Made by a program: the position numbers and the translations under genes. The notes under the pieces were generated by a model. The model made no database searches and was not told the origin of the DNA. It saw nothing but the letters and a program-made list of their open reading frames with translations. This document shows, piece by piece, positions 1 to 5,684 of a stretch of DNA of 5,813 bases. The first letter of the stretch is position 1. Each line of letters starts with the position of its first letter. Origin of the DNA: an uncultured Clostridia bacterium (GTDB lineage: Bacteria; Bacillota; Clostridia; Lachnospirales; CAG-274); the NCBI GenBank assembly GCA_947629215.1, contig CANRCU010000155.1:1-5813 (forward strand), read 5' to 3'.

Positions 1-652
1 CAAAGCTCAGCTCAAAGAATGGGTGGATTATGCGCTTGAAAACGATGCTATCATACTCTTTGACTCGGCTTACGAATGTTTTATAGAGGACGAAAGTTTA
101 CCAAGAAGTATCTACGCTGTAGAGGGCGCAAAAAAATGCGCAATAGAATTTTGTTCTCTCTCCAAAACGGCAGGTTTTACGGGTACTCGCTGCGGTTATA
201 CCGTTGTGCCTAAGACTATTACGGCAAAGGCTTCAAACGGCGTTGAAATGAGCCTTAACAAAATGTGGAACAGACGACAGACCACTAAATTCAACGGTGT
301 TCCCTATATCGTACAGCGTGCAGCTGCGACTGTATTCAGCGTTGAAGGCATGAAAGAAGCAAAAGAGATGATAAACCACTATAAAGTAAATGCAAAAATA
401 ATTGCAGATACAATGGATGAAGTCGGCGTTAAATATTACGGCGGCGTCAATTCACCGTATATTTGGTTTGAGTGTCCGTTTGGTATGGAAAGCTGGGATT
501 TCTTTGATATGATGCTTAAAAAGATAGGCGTTGTCGGTACTCCGGGCGCAGGTTTCGGCAAAAACGGCAGCAGATTCTTCCGCCTGACGGCATTTAACAA
601 CAAAGAAAACACTTTAGAGGCAATGAAAAGATTCAAAACTTTATTTAAATAA
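1..652 (+). CDS. dapL: LL-diaminopimelate aminotransferase, C-terminal part (5' end outside window)
   Basis: The first complete codon is at position 2, and 216 codons run to a TAA at 650-652. The full-length family is about 400 residues, so roughly the N-terminal half lies off the left edge. The product is a fold-type I PLP aminotransferase. This family converts tetrahydrodipicolinate plus glutamate directly to LL-diaminopimelate, feeding lysine and peptidoglycan synthesis in the cytoplasm. Visible evidence: the Schiff-base lysine in SLSKTAGFTGTRCGY (fragment residue 55, codon 164-166); the preceding AIILFDSAYE segment holding the PLP-contacting Asp and Tyr; NKMWNRRQTTKFNG and GGVNSPYIWFECP, both characteristic of DapL rather than of AspC; and the C-terminal FFRLTAFN with the substrate-carboxylate arginine (fragment residue 194). 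No frameshift or lost catalytic residue is seen. Two hairpins just downstream probably end the transcript. The assignment to DapL is by recalled family motifs. Confidence 0.93.
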   Translation, partial: KAQLKEWVDYALENDAIILFDSAYECFIEDESLPRSIYAVEGAKKCAIEFCSLSKTAGFTGTRCGYTVVPKTITAKASNGVEMSLNKMWNRRQTTKFNGVPYIVQRAAATVFSVEGMKEAKEMINHYKVNAKIIADTMDEVGVKYYGGVNSPYIWFECPFGMESWDFFDMMLKKIGVVGTPGAGFGKNGSRFFRLTAFNNKENTLEAMKRFKTLFK

Positions 653-692
653 AAATATAGGGATGAAGATATTATATTATAGTAACAAACAA

Positions 693-740
693 GTAAAAGC
701 CACATAGAATTGCGGGTTTTGCAAATAGTGTGGTTTTTAC
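693..740 (+). terminator. Rho-independent terminator-like hairpin after dapL
   Basis: GTAAAAGCCACA (693-704) pairs with TGTGGTTTTTAC (729-740), with one G-T wobble. The 3' arm contains the run TTTTT (734-738). The 24-nt loop holds a small inner TTGC/GCAA stem (710-713 with 721-724). It lies 40 nt after the dapL stop and is the likely terminator for that gene. The large loop makes it less classical than the next hairpin. Confidence 0.55.
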
Positions 741-755
741 AATCGACAAAAGCTT

Positions 756-790
756 AAAAAGTGGCGTAGGTTCGGTCTACGCCACTTTTT
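756..790. terminator. Strong perfect hairpin, likely bidirectional terminator
   Basis: AAAAAGTGGCGTAG (756-769) and CTACGCCACTTTTT (777-790) are perfect reverse complements of 14 bp around a 7-nt loop with a TTCG core. The G+C-rich inner stem, A-rich 5' side and T-run 3' side fit an intrinsic terminator on either strand. It would back up termination of dapL from the left. It would also stop any read-through of the - strand DivIVA-like gene from the right. Confidence 0.78.
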
Positions 791-1001
791 ATGAGAATAA
801 AGTTCAACATAATAGGTATATCGCTCCTGAAATGATAAAATTAGCAATAGCCAACGTTTATTCTCTTAAAGTTCATATGTATTCTTTAATTTTTATCCTG
901 TGTAAGCCGTAATTAAGACAAACATCCGGTTTGTTGATAAATACATTTGTGCCTATACCCTTTATGTTTTTTTATTTCTGTAAAATTTATATTGAGGTCT
1001 T
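791..1001. other. Non-coding spacer between convergent genes
   Basis: This is the central part of the 417-bp gap between dapL and the convergent DivIVA-like gene. I see no ORF with a credible ribosome binding site. It holds a 9-bp inverted repeat, GAGAATAAA (793-801) with TTTATTCTC (857-865), 55 nt apart, and a small hairpin, ACAAAC (918-923) with GTTTGT (929-934). Neither has a recognised function. The sequence could be a decayed element, a 3' UTR, or an unrecognised small RNA. Confidence 0.4.
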
Positions 1002-1049
1002 GTCAAAGATATTCGTATTTCGCATACGCTATGTACGAATATCCTTGAC
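1002..1049 (-). terminator. Long hairpin just after the DivIVA-like gene (3' end structure)
   Basis: Read on the - strand, GTCAAGGATATTCGTA (1049-1034) pairs with TACGAATATCTTTGAC (1017-1002). All 16 positions pair if one G-U wobble is allowed. The 16-nt loop can form a further CATA/TATG stem. It begins 20 nt after the stop codon, where a terminator is expected, but no T-run follows on the - strand. It may be a non-canonical terminator or a 3' end-stabilising structure. The perfect hairpin at 756-790 lies further along in the same direction. Confidence 0.5.
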
Positions 1050-1069
1050 TTCTCCCTCATACTTGATTA

Positions 1070-2578
1070 TCAGTTATTGGAGTCACTGTTGACAGGTACA
1101 CGATAGATACCGGGTTTACGGGGCTGCTCTTCTGTGGTCGGTGCGAAACTGCTCGGAGAAAGTTTCTTGGAAGGTTCAGTATAACTCTTTGGAGCAGGTA
1201 TACCGGCTGTTTCTTTGCCGGAGCCAAGACCTGATTTTATGGCAATGTCTGACGCAGGCTGCTCTGCACTGTCATTGCTGAAACCCGCTTTAACACGGCT
1301 TAAAATGTCGCTGCCCGAAGCAGCCCCCGATTCGCTGCCTGAAGTCGAACCGGAATTGTTCAGACCGCGTACACGGCTGAGTATATCGGAAGCACCGCCT
1401 GTAGGTGCGGAAGCTGCGCTTGGTTGAGCCGATGGTTCGGTATTATTATTCAGACCGCGTACACGGCTGAGTATATCGGAAGCACCGTTGCTCGGTGTTG
1501 AAGCCGTATTAGGTGTCGACTGTTCGGAACCGTTGTTCAGACCTTTAACACGGCTGAGTATATCGGAAGCACTGCTTTTGGGTGCGGCAGCTTCGGTAGG
1601 AGCGGGCTGGTCGCTATTCAAACCCTTTATACGGCTGAGAATATTTGACGGATCTGCCGATGCAGCAGGTTCTTTCGGAACGCTTACAGGCTCGGCAGCA
1701 ACAGCTGTTTCAGCTTTAGCTTCTGATTTTTCCTCAACGGGTGCTGCCTCTGCTGTCGGCTCGGGAGCTTTTTCTTCGGCAGGTTTGATCTCGGGTATAT
1801 CAATTGACGGTTTTTCCGTATCCTCGGCAGGCGCGCTGTCTGCGCTTGGCTTTTCTTCGGTCTTAGATTCTTCCGGCTTTGTTTCGGCTTTTATCTCAGG
1901 CTTTTCAAATTTGTTTTCGGCAGGTGACAACTTGTCGAAAATAGAGATAGGAACGGTCGAAGCCGTAGACGATGTTTCGTCGGGGTTCATAAGTTTGTCG
2001 GCAAGAACTTTAACTCTGTCAAGGTTGGTATTAAGCTCGCTGATATTGAGTTTTTGTTCATCACCGATGTACTTTTCTTTAAGTGCATTGTATTCTTCCA
2101 CAATACCTGAGTTGAAAATTTTTTCAAAAAATGCATTATAATCACTTGAAAAGCTATTGATTAAATTCTTTTGCTGTGATATATTTGTTTTGATGCTGAC
2201 AAACTCCTTATTTGCGCTTTTGCGAAGAGATGCAGCAAGATTATTTGCTTCCTCAAGGATCCTTGCTTTTTCTTCTTCAGCTTCGGCAACAGCTTTGGCA
2301 TGAACAGTCTTGCTTTCAGCGGTAAGATTCTCGGCCTCGGCTTTTGCATCGGCAATGATCTGCTCGGCTTCTGCTTTTGCGTTGTCAACAAGTTTTTTTG
2401 CATCTTCTGTAGATGCTTTTATCATGTTGTCAGCTGCGCTTTGCGCACTAATTATGGCTCGGTTGATGGCGGATGACTTGTCCTCATACAGTTGGATCTG
2501 CTGTTCAAGGTTAGATATGTAACTATTGACCTCGTCAGGCTCATAACCGCCTTTTTTGTTAAATGTAAAATTTGCCAT
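1070..2578 (-). CDS. DivIVA-domain coiled-coil protein with C-terminal repeated motif
   Basis: This is a 502-aa protein, and the ATG at 2578 is fixed by an AGGAGG 8 nt upstream. Residues 1-35 resemble the DivIVA N-terminal domain: a phenylalanine-containing start, then GGYEPDEVNSYISNLEQQ against the family pattern GY-x-x-x-EV-x-x-(F/Y). Residues about 40-125 are an Ala/Glu/Lys-rich coiled coil with recurring AKAEAE-type units, followed by a further helical stretch to about 200. Residues 205-310 are a Pro/Glu/Ala/Lys-rich, probably disordered linker. Residues 311-433 carry five copies of S-(D/N)-I-L-S-R-(V/I)-(K/R), and the tail to 502 is low complexity. There is no signal peptide or membrane segment. 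DivIVA proteins (about 160-200 aa in Bacillus) sit on curved membrane at poles or septa and recruit partners through their coiled coil. A cytoplasmic scaffold in division or envelope growth is therefore the likely role, but no partner is evident. The extended C-terminus is the unusual part. The gene appears monocistronic, convergent with dapL and divergent from tadA. Confidence 0.85.
   Translation of the reverse strand: MANFTFNKKGGYEPDEVNSYISNLEQQIQLYEDKSSAINRAIISAQSAADNMIKASTEDAKKLVDNAKAEAEQIIADAKAEAENLTAESKTVHAKAVAEAEEEKARILEEANNLAASLRKSANKEFVSIKTNISQQKNLINSFSSDYNAFFEKIFNSGIVEEYNALKEKYIGDEQKLNISELNTNLDRVKVLADKLMNPDETSSTASTVPISIFDKLSPAENKFEKPEIKAETKPEESKTEEKPSADSAPAEDTEKPSIDIPEIKPAEEKAPEPTAEAAPVEEKSEAKAETAVAAEPVSVPKEPAASADPSNILSRIKGLNSDQPAPTEAAAPKSSASDILSRVKGLNNGSEQSTPNTASTPSNGASDILSRVRGLNNNTEPSAQPSAASAPTGGASDILSRVRGLNNSGSTSGSESGAASGSDILSRVKAGFSNDSAEQPASDIAIKSGLGSGKETAGIPAPKSYTEPSKKLSPSSFAPTTEEQPRKPGIYRVPVNSDSNN
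1280..1648 (-). repeat. Array of five ILSR(V/I)(K/R) motif repeats in the DivIVA-like protein
   Basis: The motif occurs at residues 311-321 (SNILSRIKGLN), 338-348 (SDILSRVKGLN), 367-377 (SDILSRVRGLN), 397-407 (SDILSRVRGLN) and 423-433 (SDILSRVKAGF). The spacings are 27, 29, 30 and 26 residues. A sixth, decayed copy may lie at 443-450 (SDIAIKSG). Linkers are rich in Ser, Ala, Pro, Thr and Gly. At the DNA level, 1359-1397 and 1449-1487 are identical over 39 nt, and a third related copy starts at 1536. The motif has an S-D helix cap and I, L, V, L spaced as on one face of a short amphipathic helix. The helix reading is an inference. Confidence 0.9.
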
Positions 2579-2586
2579 AAATAACG

Positions 2587-2655
2587 CCTCCTGATTTTTA
2601 TAATTTATTAAAAATATTATGTAATAATTATAACACTTTTTAGGGATTTATGCAA
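2587..2655 (-). promoter_or_regulatory. Promoter and ribosome binding site of the DivIVA-like gene
   Basis: On the - strand there is a perfect extended -10 box TGTTATAAT (2635-2627), with a weak -35 candidate TTGCAT (2655-2650) 17 nt upstream of TATAAT. A transcript would start near 2620 and have a roughly 42-nt leader. The Shine-Dalgarno AGGAGG is at 2592-2587, 8 nt before the ATG. The extended -10 with a poor -35 is a recognised sigma-A promoter class. Confidence 0.65.
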
Positions 2656-2713
2656 TATAAACTTGTTGTGAAGAATAAAAAAATTGAAATAGAGAAAATT
2701 GTACAAATTGTAT

Positions 2714-2720
2714 AGGGAGA
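2714..2720 (+). promoter_or_regulatory. Ribosome binding site that sets the tadA-HAD start
   Basis: AGGGAGA lies 5 nt before the ATG at 2726. An in-frame TTG at 2699 would add nine residues but has no Shine-Dalgarno sequence in front, and TadA proteins normally begin close to the MEHEYYMKLAL segment. The ATG at 2726 is therefore preferred. I found no convincing + strand promoter in the 147-bp divergent gap: TATAAA at 2656-2661 has no matching -35, and TTGAAA at 2684-2689 has only a poor -10. Confidence 0.7.
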
Positions 2721-2725
2721 ATAAA

Positions 2726-3847
2726 ATGGAACATGAGTATTATATGAAACTGGCGCTGAAACAGGCAAAGCAGGCATACGACATGGGCGAAGTGCCGATA
2801 GGATGCGTTATAGAACATAACGGCGAAGTTATAGGTGAAGGCTGCAATATGAGGATAAGTCAAAACAATGCTCTTGCTCATGCGGAAGTGATAGCCATAA
2901 ATAAGGCGTGTGACAAAGTGGGGGATTGGCGCCTTGAAAAATGCACACTATATGTAACGGTCGAACCTTGCCCGATGTGCGCGGGCGCAATACTTCAGGC
3001 AAGAATACCAAGGGTAGTGTATGGCGCTGCAAATAAGAAAGCAGGCTGTGTCGGTTCCGTATACAATATGCTTAACGACAGCCGCTTTAACCACAAAGCG
3101 GAAATAACGTCGGGTTTTATGGAGAAGGAATGTTCGGAGCTTATGAAAAAATTTTTTAAAGAGTTCAGGGAAAAAGAAAAAACTAAAAAATGCGGTTACA
3201 TATTTGATTTTGACGGTACGATTGCCGATTCGTCCTATCTGTGGGTAAAAGTCGACAGAGATTTCTTTGCTTGCAGAGGTATGGAGATACCGTCGGATTA
3301 TGCCGAAAAAATCAGCACGATGAGCTTTTATGAGGGCGCGGTATTTACAAAAGCCACATACAATATAGAAGAAAGTGTAGAGGAGATAATGAAAGAATGG
3401 CATAATGCTGCTGTGCATGAATACGAAAAAAATGTTGCATTAAAAGAAAACGTTGTGGATTACATAAGATTTTTGAAAAGAAAGGGACACAAAGTCGGGC
3501 TTGCCACAGCCTCAAACCCCGAATTTTATTTGCCTGTTTTGAAAAAATATGCTATAACCGAATGTTTTGATGCATTTGCGGACGGAACATTGAAACTGCC
3601 CAATAAGGAAAATCCCGATATATATATCAGGTGTGCCGAGCTTATGAATATAGAAACGAAAAGATGTACCGTGTACGAAGATATACTGCAAGGTGTGAAA
3701 AGCGCCAAAAAAGCGGGAATGACCGTAGTCGGGGTGTATGACGAAAGGAACAGACATTCGGCAACGGAGATAAAAGCAGCGGCAGACCGTTATATAATGG
3801 ATTTCGGTCAGGAACTGAAGGCGATGACAGATCACAAAAGGGGATAA
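2726..3847 (+). CDS. tadA: tRNA A34 deaminase (TadA) fused to a HAD-family phosphatase
   Basis: This is a 373-aa two-domain protein. Residues 1-150 are TadA, which deaminates the wobble adenosine of tRNA-Arg(ACG) to inosine. The zinc site is complete: H52-A-E54 gives the zinc ligand and proton shuttle, and PCPMCAGA gives C82 and C85. E22-V-P-I-G-C and the RIPRVVYGA segment also match the family. Residues 157-362 are a HAD hydrolase of the phosphoglucomutase/phosphatase type: motif I DFDGT (nucleophile D161, acid/base D163), a cap of about 75 residues, motif II LATAS (T261), motif III K294 in NKENPDIY, and motif IV YEDILQG (E318, D319). All catalytic residues of both domains are present, so both halves look active. 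The HAD substrate is unknown; nucleotides or sugar phosphates are possible. Stand-alone TadA is about 150-170 aa, so this is a true fusion with a lysine/glutamate-rich junction (148-155). The helicase gene starts 3 bp after its stop, suggesting co-transcription and coupled translation. Confidence 0.9.
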   Translation: MEHEYYMKLALKQAKQAYDMGEVPIGCVIEHNGEVIGEGCNMRISQNNALAHAEVIAINKACDKVGDWRLEKCTLYVTVEPCPMCAGAILQARIPRVVYGAANKKAGCVGSVYNMLNDSRFNHKAEITSGFMEKECSELMKKFFKEFREKEKTKKCGYIFDFDGTIADSSYLWVKVDRDFFACRGMEIPSDYAEKISTMSFYEGAVFTKATYNIEESVEEIMKEWHNAAVHEYEKNVALKENVVDYIRFLKRKGHKVGLATASNPEFYLPVLKKYAITECFDAFADGTLKLPNKENPDIYIRCAELMNIETKRCTVYEDILQGVKSAKKAGMTVVGVYDERNRHSATEIKAAADRYIMDFGQELKAMTDHKRG

Positions 3848-3850
3848 AAA

Positions 3851-5404
3851 ATGAAATTTGAAGAATTGGATATTTTATCGTCGTTAAAACGTGCGGTGGC
3901 GGATATGGGTCTTGAAGAAATGACGCCGATACAGGCTAAAACAATAGATACTATCTTATCGGGACGTGATGTTTCGGGGCAGGCAAAGACGGGGTCGGGC
4001 AAAACGCTTGCTTTCGCCTTGCCGTGTATAGAAAATATCAACCCCGATGATGGCAGTCTGCAAGCCGTTATTCTTGCTCCGACAAGAGAGCTTGCTTTAC
4101 AGATCTGCGGTGTTATGAGAAAACTTTTGAAATATACGGATGATATAAAAGTTTTGCCGATATATGGCGGTCAGCCCATAATGAAACAAATATCTGCTTT
4201 GAGAAAGGGTATACAGATAGTCGTTGGCACTCCGGGCAGGATTTTGGATCATATAAAAAGGCATACTTTAAAAATGCAGAATGTACATTATGTCGTTCTT
4301 GACGAGGCAGACGAAATGTTGAATATGGGTTTTAGGGAAGATATTGAGAAAATCCTTGCGAAAATACCAAAAGAACATCGTATGCTTTTGTTTTCCGCAA
4401 CGATGCCACGCCCTATTATGGATATTGTGCATAAATATCAGAACGATCCGATACATATAAAAGCCGAAAGCGAAAGCAGAGCGGCTTTGCCCGACATAAA
4501 GCAATATTATGTTGAAATAAAAGAAAGGACTAAAAACGAGGCTGTTTGCCGCCTTATAGATTTTTACGAACCTAAGCTTGCAATGGTATTTTGCAATACC
4601 AAGCGACGTGTGGATGCACTGACGGAATTTCTTGGGACGAGAGGATATAAGACAGGCGGTATTCACGGTGATATGGATCAATCTCAAAGGGATAATGTTA
4701 TGCGAATGTTCAGAAATGGGAGTATAAATATACTTGTTGCAACGGATATAGCCGCACGTGGGCTTGATATAGAAAATGTCGAAGTTGTGATAAATTATGA
4801 TATACCGACGGAAACCGAGTTTTACATTCACAGGATCGGACGCACGGGTAGGGCAGGGAAAAGCGGTATTGCATATAGTTTTGTTTCGGGCAAAGAAAAG
4901 GAAAAAATCAAAGAAATTTCCGCATACATCAAAAAAAATATAGCTTTGACAGCGCTGCCGTCATTCACCGATATTTCAAACGAAAAAGCAAACAGGCTTC
5001 TGAAAGAGGCAAGCGCTTTTATCAAAGCCGGCGGCATGGATAGATATATAAAAATTGCGGAGGATTTTGAAAACAAAGGCGGAAATGTAAAACTGCTTGC
5101 TGCCGCTTTGTTGAAAATGCGGCTTTACGATCCCGATATAGATGAATTTGATACCGGTAAAAGCGGTGACAAGATAGGCGTTATCCATATAGATGCAGGC
5201 AGCGGCAACGGTATCAGGATAAGGGATGTTATCGGTGCAATAGCCGGAGAATGCGGCATAAGCGGCAATGATATAGGTTCGGTTGAAGTGCATGATTCAT
5301 ATACACTTGTCGAAGTACCGAAAAAATATGTTGTAAATGTATTGAAGGGTATGAAAAATAAAAAAATCAGAAAAATCTCAGTAAAAGTTTCTGTCTGCAA
5401 GTGA
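3851..5404 (+). CDS. DEAD-box RNA helicase with DbpA-type C-terminal RNA-binding domain
   Basis: This is a 517-aa ATP-dependent RNA helicase with every core motif intact: an F-x-x-L...TPIQ Q-motif (residues 3-28), motif I AKTGSGKT (45-52), Ia PTRELA (77-82), Ib TPGR (127-130), II DEAD (151-154), III SAT (182-184), IV MVFCNT (245-250), V ATDIAARGLD (297-306) and VI HRIGRTGRAG (327-336). A helical segment (about 345-435) leads to a final domain (about 441-515) that matches the DbpA/YxiN RNA-binding fold: KIGVIHIDAG, then IRIRDVIGAIAGECGI, then SYTLVEVPKKY. In DbpA and YxiN this domain recognises hairpin 92 of 23S rRNA, so a role in 50S assembly is plausible. CsdA/CshA-like general or cold-shock function is the alternative. 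The length is closer to DbpA (about 460) and YxiN (about 480) than to CsdA (about 630). The start is supported by AGGGGA (3839-3844), 6 nt upstream and overlapping the end of the tadA-HAD gene, which implies coupling. Confidence 0.95.
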   Translation: MKFEELDILSSLKRAVADMGLEEMTPIQAKTIDTILSGRDVSGQAKTGSGKTLAFALPCIENINPDDGSLQAVILAPTRELALQICGVMRKLLKYTDDIKVLPIYGGQPIMKQISALRKGIQIVVGTPGRILDHIKRHTLKMQNVHYVVLDEADEMLNMGFREDIEKILAKIPKEHRMLLFSATMPRPIMDIVHKYQNDPIHIKAESESRAALPDIKQYYVEIKERTKNEAVCRLIDFYEPKLAMVFCNTKRRVDALTEFLGTRGYKTGGIHGDMDQSQRDNVMRMFRNGSINILVATDIAARGLDIENVEVVINYDIPTETEFYIHRIGRTGRAGKSGIAYSFVSGKEKEKIKEISAYIKKNIALTALPSFTDISNEKANRLLKEASAFIKAGGMDRYIKIAEDFENKGGNVKLLAAALLKMRLYDPDIDEFDTGKSGDKIGVIHIDAGSGNGIRIRDVIGAIAGECGISGNDIGSVEVHDSYTLVEVPKKYVVNVLKGMKNKKIRKISVKVSVCK

Positions 5405-5406
5405 TA

Positions 5407-5431
5407 AAAGATTAATGTTCTAATCTTTCTT
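5407..5431 (+). terminator. Weak AT-rich terminator-like hairpin after the helicase gene
   Basis: AAAGATTA (5407-5414) pairs with TAATCTTT (5421-5428) around a 6-nt loop, and CTT follows. It begins 2 nt after the stop codon. The stem has only one G-C pair, so strong termination is doubtful. The hairpin at 5592-5617 could act as a later backup. Confidence 0.35.
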
Positions 5432-5482
5432 GCATCGATTTGTGGAAAATAACCATTAAAATATAAAATCCTGTTTAAAAAA

Positions 5483-5497
5483 TTAACAGATTGTTAA
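5483..5497. promoter_or_regulatory. Inverted repeat TTAACA-GAT-TGTTAA, candidate operator
   Basis: This is a perfect 6-3-6 dyad about 50 bp upstream of the -35 box at 5550. Its half-sites resemble those of the Rex redox repressor (TTGTTAA/TTAACAA), but the arms are in the opposite order, so I do not call it a Rex site. It could be bound by an unknown dimeric regulator or be chance in AT-rich DNA. Confidence 0.35.
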
Positions 5498-5507
5498 AAT
5501 TATACAA

Positions 5508-5523
5508 AATTTCTTAAGAAATT
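5508..5523. promoter_or_regulatory. Perfect 16-bp palindrome AATTTCTTAAGAAATT, candidate operator
   Basis: This is a full two-fold symmetric site centred between 5515 and 5516, ending 26 bp upstream of the -35 box. TTCTTAA recurs at 5531-5537, exactly 20 bp (about two helical turns) after its occurrence at 5511-5517, which would place two half-sites on the same face of the DNA. The position suits an activator. The regulator is unknown. Confidence 0.45.
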
Positions 5524-5549
5524 ATTACGGTTCTTAAAAAATTTTAATC

Positions 5550-5578
5550 TTGATATAATTTTTCAAAGGTGGTATAAT
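5550..5578 (+). promoter_or_regulatory. Near-consensus sigma-A promoter of the signal-peptide gene
   Basis: TTGATA (5550-5555; five of six match the consensus) is followed by a 17-nt spacer and a perfect TATAAT (5573-5578). Transcription should begin near 5585, giving a leader of about 157 nt before the ATG at 5742. This is the best promoter in the window. Confidence 0.85.
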
Positions 5579-5591
5579 CTAAGCATGGGAT

Positions 5592-5617
5592 AAAGCAGAA
5601 GTCATAGGCTGCTTTTT
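5592..5617 (+). terminator. Terminator-like hairpin at the 5' end of the leader
   Basis: AAAGCAG (5592-5598) pairs with CTGCTTT (5609-5615) around a 10-nt loop, and the run TTTTT spans 5613-5617. It starts only about 7 nt after the predicted transcription start. It could therefore be a 5' stabilising hairpin, a site of early termination, or a backup terminator for the helicase unit arriving from the left. Confidence 0.5.
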
Positions 5618-5637
5618 CAATAATGTCACAGAATGTT

Positions 5638-5684
5638 CATAATTGTTATTGACCTTGCATATGCCGGGTCGATTTGGAATTATG
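5638..5684 (+). promoter_or_regulatory. Two-tier hairpin in the leader of the signal-peptide gene
   Basis: The outer stem is CATAATT (5638-5644) with AATTATG (5678-5684). After an internal loop, the inner stem is ATTGACC (5648-5654) with GGTCGAT (5667-5673), with one G-U pair. The apical loop of 12 nt contains the palindrome GCATATGC (5657-5664), which could allow RNA pairing between two molecules. GGGGG follows at once (5684-5688). I do not recognise a known riboswitch or protein-binding leader. Confidence 0.45.

Noticed and set aside
730..912. 60-codon + strand reading frame starting with GTG
   Set aside because: It runs straight through the perfect terminator hairpin at 756-790, has no Shine-Dalgarno sequence and a composition like non-coding AT-rich DNA.
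1488..2141. 217-codon + strand reading frame opposite the DivIVA-like gene
   Set aside because: It is the complement of the low-complexity repeat and linker region. The Ser/Ala/Gly-rich translation is what the Glu/Ala/Pro codons of the real gene produce on the other strand, and it lacks a ribosome site.
2699..2725. Longer TadA-HAD start at TTG 2699
   Set aside because: There is no Shine-Dalgarno sequence in front of it, whereas ATG 2726 has AGGGAGA at good spacing and fits the usual TadA N-terminus.
3190..3192. ATG at the TadA/HAD junction as an independent HAD start
   Set aside because: It is out of frame with the HAD domain and reaches a TGA within six codons.
4268..4831. 187-codon - strand reading frame inside the helicase gene
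   Set aside because: The + strand helicase has all conserved motifs across this region. The antisense translation has no recognisable domain and no ribosome site.
5441..5449. TGTGGAAAA, one mismatch from a DnaA box
   Set aside because: It is a single imperfect box without a cluster, AT-rich unwinding region or replication genes nearby, so chance is the best explanation.
5483..5497. Possible Rex redox-repressor operator
   Set aside because: Rex sites read TTGTTAA...TTAACAA. Here the half-sites occur in the reverse order, and the neighbouring TTGTTAA has no proper partner at the right spacing.
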